Positions 1 to 6,166 of a stretch of 14,933 bases of DNA are shown here, one piece after another. The position numbers and the translations under genes were made by a program. Numbering within the stretch: the first letter of the stretch is position 1; each line of letters opens with the position of its first letter. Under the pieces are notes generated by a model. That model worked only from the letters and a program-made list of their open reading frames with translations. It did not search any database and was not told the DNA's origin. This DNA comes from DATCZS01 sp036525795 (GTDB lineage: Bacteria > Actinomycetota > Acidimicrobiia > Spongiisociales > ZC4RG35), in contig DATCZS010000127.1 in the NCBI GenBank assembly GCA_036525795.1, positions 1 through 14,933 of the forward strand, written 5' to 3'.

Positions 1-746
1 CCCGAGTGCTTCTGGACCATCTCGGAGTGGACCGTCCCCTGGCGAGCTACTTCGTGGGGAACGAGGCGGACCGGGGGGCAGAGCTCGCCGGGCACCTTCG
101 CAACGGGGAATCGGTGGCGCTGATCTCCGATGCCGGGATGCCCGGAGTCGCCGACCCCGGTGTCTCGGCCGTGAGGGTGGCGCGCGAGGTCGGCGCACGG
201 GTGTCGGTGATCCCGGGACCGAGCGCCGTCATCGCGGCTGTCGCGGTGTCCGGGTTCGGCGCCGACCGGTTCGTCTTCGAGGGGTTCCTTCCCCGAAAGG
301 GCGGGGAGCGGAGGCGCCGGATCGAACAGGTGGCGCGCGAAGAGCGAACGGTGGTCCTGTTCAGCTCGCCGCGCCGGCTGACACACGATCTGGAGGACCT
401 TGCTGCCGTCTGCGGGGATGACCGAGCCCTCTGCGTCGCCCGGGAACTCTCCAAGCGTTTCGAAGAGATCTGGTGGGGTTCGACCGGATCGGCGGCCGCA
501 CACTGGGCCGGGGCAGGCCCCCGGGGCGAGTTCACCGTGGTGGTTGCGCCGGCCGACCGACCCGCCGATCTCGATGGTGCCGTCGAGATCGCCCGGGAGT
601 TGTTGGAGGAAGGGGCATCGCGGTCGGAGGCCGCCCGTCGGGCTGCGGCAGCTTCAGGGGCCGCGCGGCGAGAAATCTATGAGCGAATCGGATCGATCAG
701 TCGGTCAGCTGGGCGCGACACCCCACACACACGCCCTTCCCCTTGA
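1..746 (+). CDS. rsmI: 16S rRNA (cytidine-2'-O-)-methyltransferase RsmI, 5'-partial
   Basis: RsmI uses S-adenosylmethionine to 2'-O-methylate C1402 (E. coli numbering) of 16S rRNA in the ribosomal decoding centre. The gene enters from outside the window; the reading frame is open from base 3, and the missing N-terminus probably carries the first glycine-rich SAM motif. What remains shows family signatures in order: LLDHLGV, then SVALISDAGMPGVADPG, then VIPGPSAV, then DRFVFEGFLPRKG, then FSSPRRL. A C-terminal helical segment with EGASRSEAARRAA and ARREIYERI is typical of the family's small C-terminal domain. The last 50 bases overlap the 3' end of the convergent AbrB-like gene, and the last 15 or so residues do not look conserved. 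The first in-frame GTG at base 6 is internal and not the real start. Identification is firm. Confidence 0.95.
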   Translation, partial: RVLLDHLGVDRPLASYFVGNEADRGAELAGHLRNGESVALISDAGMPGVADPGVSAVRVAREVGARVSVIPGPSAVIAAVAVSGFGADRFVFEGFLPRKGGERRRRIEQVAREERTVVLFSSPRRLTHDLEDLAAVCGDDRALCVARELSKRFEEIWWGSTGSAAAHWAGAGPRGEFTVVVAPADRPADLDGAVEIARELLEEGASRSEAARRAAAASGAARREIYERIGSISRSAGRDTPHTRPSP

Positions 747-933
747 ACGGCGAGACCTGATCGGTCGCGCCACAGAACACACAGGTGCTCTCGAGTTTGC
801 GCAGAACGATGTTGGCCCCCTCGATGGCGATGGTCAGCTGATCGCCCTCACGGATGTTGAACAGGCGCCTGGTCTCGGCCGGAATGACGATCCTGCCGAG
901 GTCGTCGATCTTCCGTGCGATCCCTGAATCCAT
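697..933 (-). CDS. AbrB/SpoVT-type transcriptional regulator with C-terminal zinc knuckle
   Basis: A 78-residue protein. Residues 1-47 form a swapped-hairpin AbrB DNA-binding domain, with the very typical run SGIARKIDDLGRIVIPAETR followed by LFNIREGD and IVLRKLE. Residues 51-72 hold two Cys-x-x-Cys pairs (C51, C54, C69, C72) in the pattern CVFCG...KGKGVCVGC, which probably bind zinc. Bacillus AbrB is a dimer-forming transition-state repressor; what this protein controls is unknown. The start is the ATG at 931-933, preceded by a weak purine stretch. It runs convergently into rsmI, sharing 50 bp of coding sequence, and diverges from tatD. The rsmI-abrB neighbourhood matches Firmicutes. An inverted repeat 35-56 bp upstream of the start (968-989) could be an autoregulatory operator; that is inference. 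Confidence 0.9.
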   Translation of the reverse strand: MDSGIARKIDDLGRIVIPAETRRLFNIREGDQLTIAIEGANIVLRKLESTCVFCGATDQVSPFKGKGVCVGCRAQLTD

Positions 934-967
934 GGCGTCCCCATCCGTGTTGGCGGATCACATCCTC

Positions 968-989
968 GGTGACCACGCCTTCGGTCACC
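968..989. repeat. Perfect 7-bp inverted repeat upstream of the AbrB-like gene
   Basis: GGTGACC at 968-974 is the exact reverse complement of GGTCACC at 983-989, with an 8-base spacer. The half-sites are about 15 bp apart from start to start, somewhat more than one helical turn, so this could be a dimeric operator or a small hairpin in the leader. It lies 35-56 bp upstream of the AbrB-like start codon. The symmetry is seen directly; a regulatory role is inference. Confidence 0.4.
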
Positions 990-1162
990 TTACCGATCCG
1001 GCTTCTGCCGCGTCGGGGAGAGTGGAGAGGGTGTGCGGAGGCCGGTTGGGGCGCCGATCCCGAGGGCCGGGACCGATGATGCGACCCGAGCCGGCGCCGC
1101 ACGTCGGCTGACCGGAGGCCGGCGGAAGTGGCCCGTCGACGTGTCTCGATCCGGGCCCGGAC

Positions 1163-1168
1163 TACCTT
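1163..1168 (+). promoter_or_regulatory. Candidate -10 box (TACCTT) of the tatD-rsmA-ispE operon
   Basis: A TANNNT hexamer ends 9 bases before the tatD ATG, and no Shine-Dalgarno-like sequence lies between. This fits a transcript starting at or within a few bases of the start codon. No convincing -35 is visible. Confidence 0.4.
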
Positions 1169-1177
1169 GCCTGGCAC

Positions 1178-1933
1178 ATGGGCTGGGTCGACACGCACTG
1201 CCATCTCCAACTCGACGACCGCGATCCGGGCGCGTTGCTCGCCAGGGCCGGGTCGGTCGACTGGCTCGTGGTGCCCGGAGTGGATGTGGCGACGTCGATC
1301 GCCGCCCGGGATCTGGCCGCATCCGATCCCGGGCGCCTGGCGTGGACGGCCGGCCTTCATCCCCACGACGCCGCCCGCTTCCCGGATGAGGCGGATCGCC
1401 TCGCAGAGCTGGTCGCGGATGGACCGTGTGCGGTGGGCGAGACCGGTCTCGACTACTACCGGAACCTCTCCGAGCCGGCTCGCCAGCGAGAGTCCTTCGC
1501 CTTCCACCTCGAGCTGGCCGGATCGGCCGGCCTGCCGGTGGTGGTCCATTGCCGCGATGCGTTTGCAGACACCTTCGACATGATCGAGGCCTCTGGCATC
1601 GGGCCGCGAGTGGTGCTGCACTGCTGGACCGGAGGGCCGCGGTGGACGAAACGGTTCCTCGACCTGGGAGTGACGTTCTCGTTCGCCGGACCGCTTGCCT
1701 TCGAGACCGGAGAGACCGTGCGGCTCGGCGCGGCACACGTTCCCCCCGGGAGGGCGATGGTCGAGACCGACACGCCCTATCTGGCTCCTCCTCCCCACCG
1801 CAGCCGTCCCAACGAACCGGCATGGGTCGCGCTGGTGGGGGAGGCGCTCGCCGCCGTGTGGAACATCCCGCCGGAGGAGACCGCCGCCGTCACATCGGAG
1901 ACGGCGCGTCGCGTATTCGGGTGGCCGGCGTGA
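1178..1933 (+). CDS. tatD: TatD family metal-dependent DNase
   Basis: A 251-residue TIM-barrel hydrolase, the usual length for the family. E. coli TatD/YcfH-type enzymes are divalent-metal 3'-5' exonucleases or DNases linked to DNA repair and quality control; the substrate here is not shown by sequence. Metal-binding residues are in place: H7 and H9 in the DTHCHL motif, E88 in GETGLDYY, H124 in HCRDA, H148 in LHCWTG and D198 in ETDTPYLAP. GLHPH is also present. The ATG at 1178 sits directly after a -10-like hexamer, so the mRNA may be leaderless. The stop codon overlaps the GTG start of rsmA by 4 bases (GTGA), which implies translational coupling. TatD next to KsgA and IspE is conserved in Mycobacterium and Bacillus. 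Confidence 0.96.
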   Translation: MGWVDTHCHLQLDDRDPGALLARAGSVDWLVVPGVDVATSIAARDLAASDPGRLAWTAGLHPHDAARFPDEADRLAELVADGPCAVGETGLDYYRNLSEPARQRESFAFHLELAGSAGLPVVVHCRDAFADTFDMIEASGIGPRVVLHCWTGGPRWTKRFLDLGVTFSFAGPLAFETGETVRLGAAHVPPGRAMVETDTPYLAPPPHRSRPNEPAWVALVGEALAAVWNIPPEETAAVTSETARRVFGWPA

Positions 1934-2754
1934 CCGATGCCGGGGCGCAGAGCCTCAGTCGGATGCGTGCCCTCCTCGACGCTCACGGGCTCTCACCGAG
2001 GAGGGCTCTCGGCCAGCACTTTCTCGCCGATCCCAACATCACCCGGAAGGTCGTGTACACCGCCGAGGTCGGACCGCAGTCGAAGGTGGTGGAGATCGGC
2101 GTCGGGACCGGCACCCTGACGGCAGCCCTGGCGGAGACCGGAGCGACGGTCGTCGGGTACGAGATCGACACCAGGCTGCGGCCCCTTCTCGAGGAGGTTC
2201 TCGGGCGCTATCCGAATGTCGAGATGCGGTTCGCAGACGCCGGCCGGATCGAGCTGGCCGCCGCCCTCGAGGGGGAGGGATGGGTGATGGTGGCCAATCT
2301 GCCGTACAACGTCGGAACGTCGATCGTGCTCGACGCGCTCCGTCACGCTCCAGGAGTCGAGAGGATCGTCGTGATGGTGCAGTTGGAGGTCGCCCAGCGC
2401 TTCGTTGCGACGGTCGGTACGCCGGCGTACGGGCTGCCCAGCGTCGTCGTCGGGCTCCATGCCGATGCCCGGTTGGCGTTCCGGGTCCCCCCGCACGTGT
2501 TCGTTCCACCTCCCCGGGTCGATTCTGCCGTGGTGCGCATCGATCGGCGCGCAGCTCCCCCGGGGGCGGAGCGGGCGATCCGCCTGGCGTCGGCCGGCTT
2601 CGGCCAGCGCCGGAAGATGCTGCGGCGTTCGCTTGACGGAGTGATCGGGAATGCCGAAGCCTCTCTGACCGAGGCGCGCATCGACCCGACCGCCCGGGCG
2701 GAGGAGCTGGCGCCGGGAGACTGGCTGAGACTCGCCGAGGTGGTGGATGGCTGA
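1930..2754 (+). CDS. rsmA: 16S rRNA (adenine1518/1519-N6)-dimethyltransferase RsmA (KsgA)
   Basis: RsmA dimethylates two adjacent adenines in helix 45 of 16S rRNA late in 30S assembly, using SAM. With the GTG at 1930 the protein has 274 residues, normal for KsgA. Signatures are LGQHFLADPN (near residue 28), the SAM motif EIGVGTGTL (residues 55-63), the catalytic ANLPYN motif (residues 122-127), and the conserved RFVATVGTPAYGLPSV and VFVPPPRVDSAV stretches. The start is not certain: GTG 1930 overlaps the tatD stop and suits coupling, but ATG 1963 would still leave about 16 residues before GQHF, and neither has a clear ribosome site. The open frame extends far upstream inside tatD but is not coding there. 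The stop overlaps the ispE start by 8 bases. Confidence 0.96.
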   Translation: MTDAGAQSLSRMRALLDAHGLSPRRALGQHFLADPNITRKVVYTAEVGPQSKVVEIGVGTGTLTAALAETGATVVGYEIDTRLRPLLEEVLGRYPNVEMRFADAGRIELAAALEGEGWVMVANLPYNVGTSIVLDALRHAPGVERIVVMVQLEVAQRFVATVGTPAYGLPSVVVGLHADARLAFRVPPHVFVPPPRVDSAVVRIDRRAAPPGAERAIRLASAGFGQRRKMLRRSLDGVIGNAEASLTEARIDPTARAEELAPGDWLRLAEVVDG

Positions 2755-3598
2755 TCGCTGGGAGGCTCCGGCCAAGCTGAACCTGTCCCTGCAGGTCCGT
2801 TCGGTCGACCGAAGCGGGTATCACCCGCTGCGGTCGCTGGTACAGACCGTGGAATGGGCCGATGTCCTCGAAGTGACCACCGGAGACGACGAGCGTCTCT
2901 CGGTGGAAGGCGCCGACATCGACCCGGGGGAGGACAACCTCGTGTGGAAGGCGGTTCGAGCACTGGTGGGCCGCCCCGACCGGCCCCGCCTCGACATGGT
3001 GTTGCGGAAGGCCATCCCCGAGGCCGCCGGGCTGGGCGGTGGGTCCTCGGACGCAGCGGCGGCACTGGAAGCCGCAGCCAGGGTGTTCGGGGTGCCCCGC
3101 GGGCAACTCGCCGAGGTGGCCGCGTCGGTTGGGTCCGATGTGCCCTTCTTCCTGACAGGAGGATCTGCATGGATGGAGGGGAGGGGAGAGCTCTTGAGTG
3201 AGGTCAGGGCCCTGTCCGGGTTCGCAGTGGCGATCGCCGTGCCCCGGATCCATCTCTCCACCCCGCAGGTCTTCGGCACATGGGACGAGATGGGAGAACC
3301 GCGGGCCACTGGCATAGGCGGTCGCCACCTGCCGCCGTCGCTCCGCGAGCATGGCGAGCTGGCGAACGACTTGTTGGCTGCCGCCCTGCATCTTGCTCCG
3401 GAGCTGGGCGACTTCATGTCCCACGTTTCCGACGTGTGGGGACGGCCGGTGGCGATGTCCGGCAGCGGTTCGGCGGTGTTCGGGTACTTCGCCGGGCCGG
3501 ACGAGGCGGTGGACGCCGCGCAGGCGATCCGTGAGCCGGTGAGGGCTGCTGTCGGGGCGGCGCTCCGGCCCGTGGGCGTGCGTCGACTCGAAGGATGA
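2747..3598 (+). CDS. ispE: 4-diphosphocytidyl-2-C-methyl-D-erythritol kinase IspE
   Basis: A GHMP-family kinase that phosphorylates the 2-hydroxyl of CDP-methylerythritol in the MEP (non-mevalonate) isoprenoid pathway. The 283-residue length is typical. Visible motifs are APAKLNLSL with the presumed catalytic K10, the ATP-binding glycine loop PEAAGLGGGSSDAAA (D102 in it), GSDVPFFLTGGSAWMEGRGE with the presumed catalytic D131, and the C-terminal GHMP motif MSGSGSAVFGYF. The ATG at 2747 lies 8 bases inside the end of rsmA, preceded by a GAGG-type ribosome site, so it should be translated from the tatD-rsmA-ispE message. Its presence indicates isoprenoid synthesis through the MEP route. The tRNA-Gln promoter starts right after its stop. 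Confidence 0.96.
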   Translation: MADRWEAPAKLNLSLQVRSVDRSGYHPLRSLVQTVEWADVLEVTTGDDERLSVEGADIDPGEDNLVWKAVRALVGRPDRPRLDMVLRKAIPEAAGLGGGSSDAAAALEAAARVFGVPRGQLAEVAASVGSDVPFFLTGGSAWMEGRGELLSEVRALSGFAVAIAVPRIHLSTPQVFGTWDEMGEPRATGIGGRHLPPSLREHGELANDLLAAALHLAPELGDFMSHVSDVWGRPVAMSGSGSAVFGYFAGPDEAVDAAQAIREPVRAAVGAALRPVGVRRLEG

Positions 3599-3609
3599 CA
3601 CCCGGTCGG

Positions 3610-3615
3610 TACACT
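3610..3615 (+). promoter_or_regulatory. Candidate -10 box (TACACT) for tRNA-Gln
   Basis: TACACT lies 18 bases before the first tRNA base, immediately after the ispE stop. The -35 is weak (CTCGAA at 3588-3593, 16 bp spacing). It could drive tRNA-Gln and, by read-through, glmU and prs. Confidence 0.4.
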
Positions 3616-3633
3616 TCCCGGCGGTACCCCGTT

Positions 3634-3705
3634 TGGGGGGTGGTGTAACTGGCAGCACAACGGGTTTTGGTCCCGTTAGTACGGGTTCGAGTCCTGTCCC
3701 CCCAG
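3634..3705 (+). tRNA. tRNA-Gln (anticodon UUG)
   Basis: A complete 72-base cloverleaf. The acceptor stem has the U1-A72 pair typical of bacterial tRNA-Gln, TGGGGGG at 3634-3640 pairing with CCCCCCA at 3698-3704, with discriminator G at 3705. The D stem is GTGT with GCAC. The anticodon stem ACGGG/CCCGT encloses loop TTTTGGT, with anticodon TTG at 3667-3669, reading CAA (and CAG by wobble). The T stem ACGGG/CCTGT encloses TTCGAGT. CCA is not encoded. The gene lies 35 bases after ispE and 31 bases before glmU on the same strand, so it is probably processed from a joint transcript. No terminator is visible between it and glmU. Confidence 0.97.
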
Positions 3706-3736
3706 CTCGATCGGTCGTCTTTCCCGGAGTACGAGC

Positions 3737-5139
3737 ATGAGTCATGTCGCAATCGTCCTTGCCGCCGGCAGGGGAACTCGGATGAAATCGAGCCTGCCCA
3801 AGGTGCTGCACCCCGTGGCCGGTCGGCCGATGCTCCACTGGGTGCTCGACGCCGTCACCGGGTCGGGGCCGGAGCGCGTCGTGGTGGTGGTCGGGCACGG
3901 CTCACAGCTCGTCGCCGAAGGCCTGGGTGACGGATATGAGGCCGTCGTCCAGGAGGAACAGCACGGCACCGGCCATGCGGCCGGGGTGGGTCTCGCAGCC
4001 CTCAACGGGATCGACGAGAGTGCCGCGGTACTGGTCGTGCCCGGTGACACTCCGATGCTCGACGTCGCCACGCTGGACCGGCTGCTCGCATCGCACGCCG
4101 CGGCAGGGGCGTCCGTCACGGTGGCGTCCACCGAGCTGTCCGATCCCTCCGGCTATGGGCGCGTCGTGCGCCGGGAGGACGGATCGGTCACCGGGATCGT
4201 CGAGGAGGGCGACGCCGACGCCGCCACGAGGGCAATCCGCGAGGTGAACGCCGGGATGTACGTGTTCCGGGCCGGGGACCTGGCACGGGACCTGTCCGAG
4301 CTGACGACCGACAACGCCCAGGCGGAGCTGTACCTGACCGACGTGGTCGGCATCGCCGCCGCCCGTGGTCGTCTCGTCATCGCCGAGCCGGCGGATCCGG
4401 AGGTCGTGGCCGGCGTGAACGATCACGCCCAGCTGGCAGCGGCCGCCTCCACCCATCGCCGGCGAATGGTGGAGCGCTGGATGGCAGAAGGGGTCAGGAT
4501 GATCGACCCCGACCGCGTGTACCTCGACCACGACGTCACGCTCGCACCGGGCGTCACGCTGTACCCCAATGTCATCCTCGAGGCGGGCACGAGCGTCGAG
4601 GAAGGCGCCACCGTCGGCCCGGACGTGTACGCCGCAGCCTCGCAGATCGGTCCGGGGGCCCGGGTGTGGTACGCCGTCGTTCGCAGTTCGGTGGTGGGGA
4701 GGCGTGCACGGTCGGCCCATACGCATCGCTCCGTCCGGGGAGTGTGATCGAGCGGGGAGCACACCTCGGCACCTTCGTGGAGACCAAGAACACCACTGTG
4801 GGGGAGGGCTCCAAGGTCCCGCACCTCTCCTACATGGGGGATGCCACGATCGGAGCCCGGGCCAACATCGGCGCGGGAACGATCACCTGCAACTACGACG
4901 GATTCGCCAAGTACCGCACGACCATCGGCGACGGAGCGTTCATCGGATCGGACACCATGCTCATCGCTCCGGTCGCCATCGGAGACGGCGCCATGACCGC
5001 TGCCGGGTCGGCCATCAGCAGGGACGTCGGTCCGGGGGAGCTCGGGGTGGAGAGGGCGAAGCAGCACAACATTCCGGGCTTCGTCGAGCGGCTCGCCGCC
5101 CGCTACCGTGCCAAACGAACGGAGGAGACGCCGAGCTAG
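3737..5139 (+). pseudogene. glmU: Bifunctional UDP-GlcNAc pyrophosphorylase / GlcN-1-P acetyltransferase GlmU, interrupted by a 1-base frameshift
   Basis: GlmU makes UDP-N-acetylglucosamine for peptidoglycan in two steps. The first frame (3737-4747) holds an intact nucleotidyltransferase domain: LAAGRGTRMKSSLPKVLHP (residues 8-26), EEQHGTGHA, VVPGDTPML, EVNAGMYVF and NAQAELYLTDVV. It then enters the left-handed beta-helix and breaks up after SSVVG. Homology continues one frame over (to 5139) with CTVGPYASLRPG, TFVETKNTTVG, VPHLSYMGDATIG and NIGAGTITCNYDG, which carry the acetyl-transfer residues. One extra G in the run at 4696-4699 restores a continuous protein of about 467 residues, normal for GlmU. 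The start ATG has GGAG 7 bases upstream. Because the enzyme is normally essential, a sequencing or assembly error is the first explanation. The prs gene follows after 12 bases. Confidence 0.9.
4696..4699 (+). other. Frameshift site in glmU (G run)
   Basis: Upstream codons read GTG GTG GGG (V-V-G) to base 4699, and homology resumes with GAG at 4699-4701 (E-A-C-T-V-G-P). The reading frame moves by -1, exactly as if one G were missing from a five-G run. A ribosome slipping back one base on GGG (4697-4699 to 4696-4698) would give the same protein. Confidence 0.85.
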
Positions 5140-5151
5140 GCGGAGGAAACG

Positions 5152-6123
5152 ATGGACATCGTCAGTCGCAAGCGGCTCATGCTCTTCTCCGGGAGGTCCA
5201 ACGCCGAACTGGCCATGGAGGTGGCCGACCTCCTCGGTGTCCGCCTCGGAGGCCTCCAGGTGTCCACCTTTGCCAACGACGAGATCTACGCCCGGCCCCT
5301 CGACAGCGTCCGAGGGGCCGATTGCTTCGTCATGCAGAGTCACTGCACGCCCATCAACGACGCCATCATGGAGCAGCTGGTCATCATCGATGCGCTGGTC
5401 AGGGCGTCGGCCCGGCGGATCACAGCGGTGATGCCGTTCTACGGGTACTCACGCCAGGACAAGAAGGTCGTGTCCCGTGAGCCCATCACGGCGCGACTCA
5501 TCGGCGACCTCTTCATGACCGCCGGAGCCGACCGGCTGGTGTCGGTGGATCTCCACACCGGTCAGCTGCAGGGATTCATCTCCAAGCCGTTCGACCACCT
5601 CACGGCGGTGCCGATCATCGTCGAGCACCTGCGCGAGCTCCTCGACGGCCCGACCACGATCGTGTCTCCTGACGCCGGAGGTGTGAAGCGAGCCGAGAAG
5701 TACGCCAGACGTCTCGACGCCAGTGTGGCGTTCGTCTACAAGCGGCGGGAACCGGACCGGCACAACGTGTCTTCGGCGCTCGAGGTGGCCGGGGCGGTCG
5801 AGGGTCGTCATGTGGTGATCGTCGACGACATGATCGACACCGCCGGGACCGTCTGCAACGCCGCCGAGATGATGCACGACCTGGGCGCCATCTCCGTGAG
5901 GATCGCCGCCACCCACGCCATCCTCTCCGACCCGGCTGTCGACCGTCTGAAGAACGCTCCGGTGGAGGAGGTCATCGTCACGAACACCCTTCCGGTGTCC
6001 GAGTCGGCCCGCCAGCTCGACAAGCTGCGCGTGCTGTCCATCGGGCCGGTGATCGCCGAGGCGCTGCAGGCGATCTTCATGGACGCGTCGGTGTCGGAGA
6101 TCTTCCTCGGAGACAACCTGTAG
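5152..6123 (+). CDS. prs: Ribose-phosphate pyrophosphokinase (PRPP synthetase)
   Basis: Prs transfers pyrophosphate from ATP to ribose-5-phosphate, giving PRPP for purine, pyrimidine, histidine, tryptophan and NAD synthesis. It is a cytosolic class I enzyme, hexameric in known members. The 323-residue length is typical. Motifs are STFANDEIYAR, then PFYGYSRQDKK with SREPITARL, SVDLHTGQLQGF, SPDAGGVKRAEK, the flexible-loop KRREPDRHNV, the PRPP-binding DDMIDTAGT (residues 225-233) and VTNTLPV. FANDEIYAR has D where FANGEIY or FSDGE is usual. The ATG at 5152 has a strong GGAGGA site 5 bases upstream. It lies 12 bases after glmU, so the two are surely co-transcribed; the glmU-prs pair is conserved from Bacillus to Mycobacterium. 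Confidence 0.97.
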   Translation: MDIVSRKRLMLFSGRSNAELAMEVADLLGVRLGGLQVSTFANDEIYARPLDSVRGADCFVMQSHCTPINDAIMEQLVIIDALVRASARRITAVMPFYGYSRQDKKVVSREPITARLIGDLFMTAGADRLVSVDLHTGQLQGFISKPFDHLTAVPIIVEHLRELLDGPTTIVSPDAGGVKRAEKYARRLDASVAFVYKRREPDRHNVSSALEVAGAVEGRHVVIVDDMIDTAGTVCNAAEMMHDLGAISVRIAATHAILSDPAVDRLKNAPVEEVIVTNTLPVSESARQLDKLRVLSIGPVIAEALQAIFMDASVSEIFLGDNL

Positions 6124-6166
6124 CGGTCGGAAGCCGCGAAGGGGCGGCGACGCCGGAACCGTCCGT

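Larger units (their letters stand above)
934..1177. other. 244-bp divergent intergenic region between abrB-like gene and tatD
   Basis: This gap must hold the promoters of the AbrB-like gene (leftward) and of the tatD operon (rightward). The visible structures are an inverted repeat at 968-989, a 10-base direct repeat CGGAGGCCGG near 1035 and 1112, and a candidate -10 at 1163-1168. No gene is recognisable here. In Bacillus and Mycobacterium the methionyl-tRNA synthetase gene lies just upstream of tatD, and it is absent here. Confidence 0.5.

Noticed and set aside
1426..1929. Upstream extension of the rsmA frame inside tatD
   Set aside because: The extension is Arg-rich shadow sequence; RsmA homology begins near the GQHF motif and normal length is reached from 1930 or 1963.
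2039..3898. A 619-codon open frame on the minus strand across rsmA, ispE and glmU
   Set aside because: It is antisense to three strongly recognised genes and a tRNA, is rich in His/Arg/Pro/Gly as expected of a GC-rich shadow frame, and shows no domain.
4666..4698. A separate gene starting at GTG 4666 for the acetyltransferase half of glmU
   Set aside because: Residues before CTVGPYASLRPG in that frame are not beta-helix-like, there is no ribosome site, and homology is continuous across the frameshift.
6124..6166. GC-rich hairpin between prs and the LysM gene as a terminator
   Set aside because: Only about a 5-bp stem (GCCGC/GCGGC) without a T run; could be chance in GC-rich DNA.
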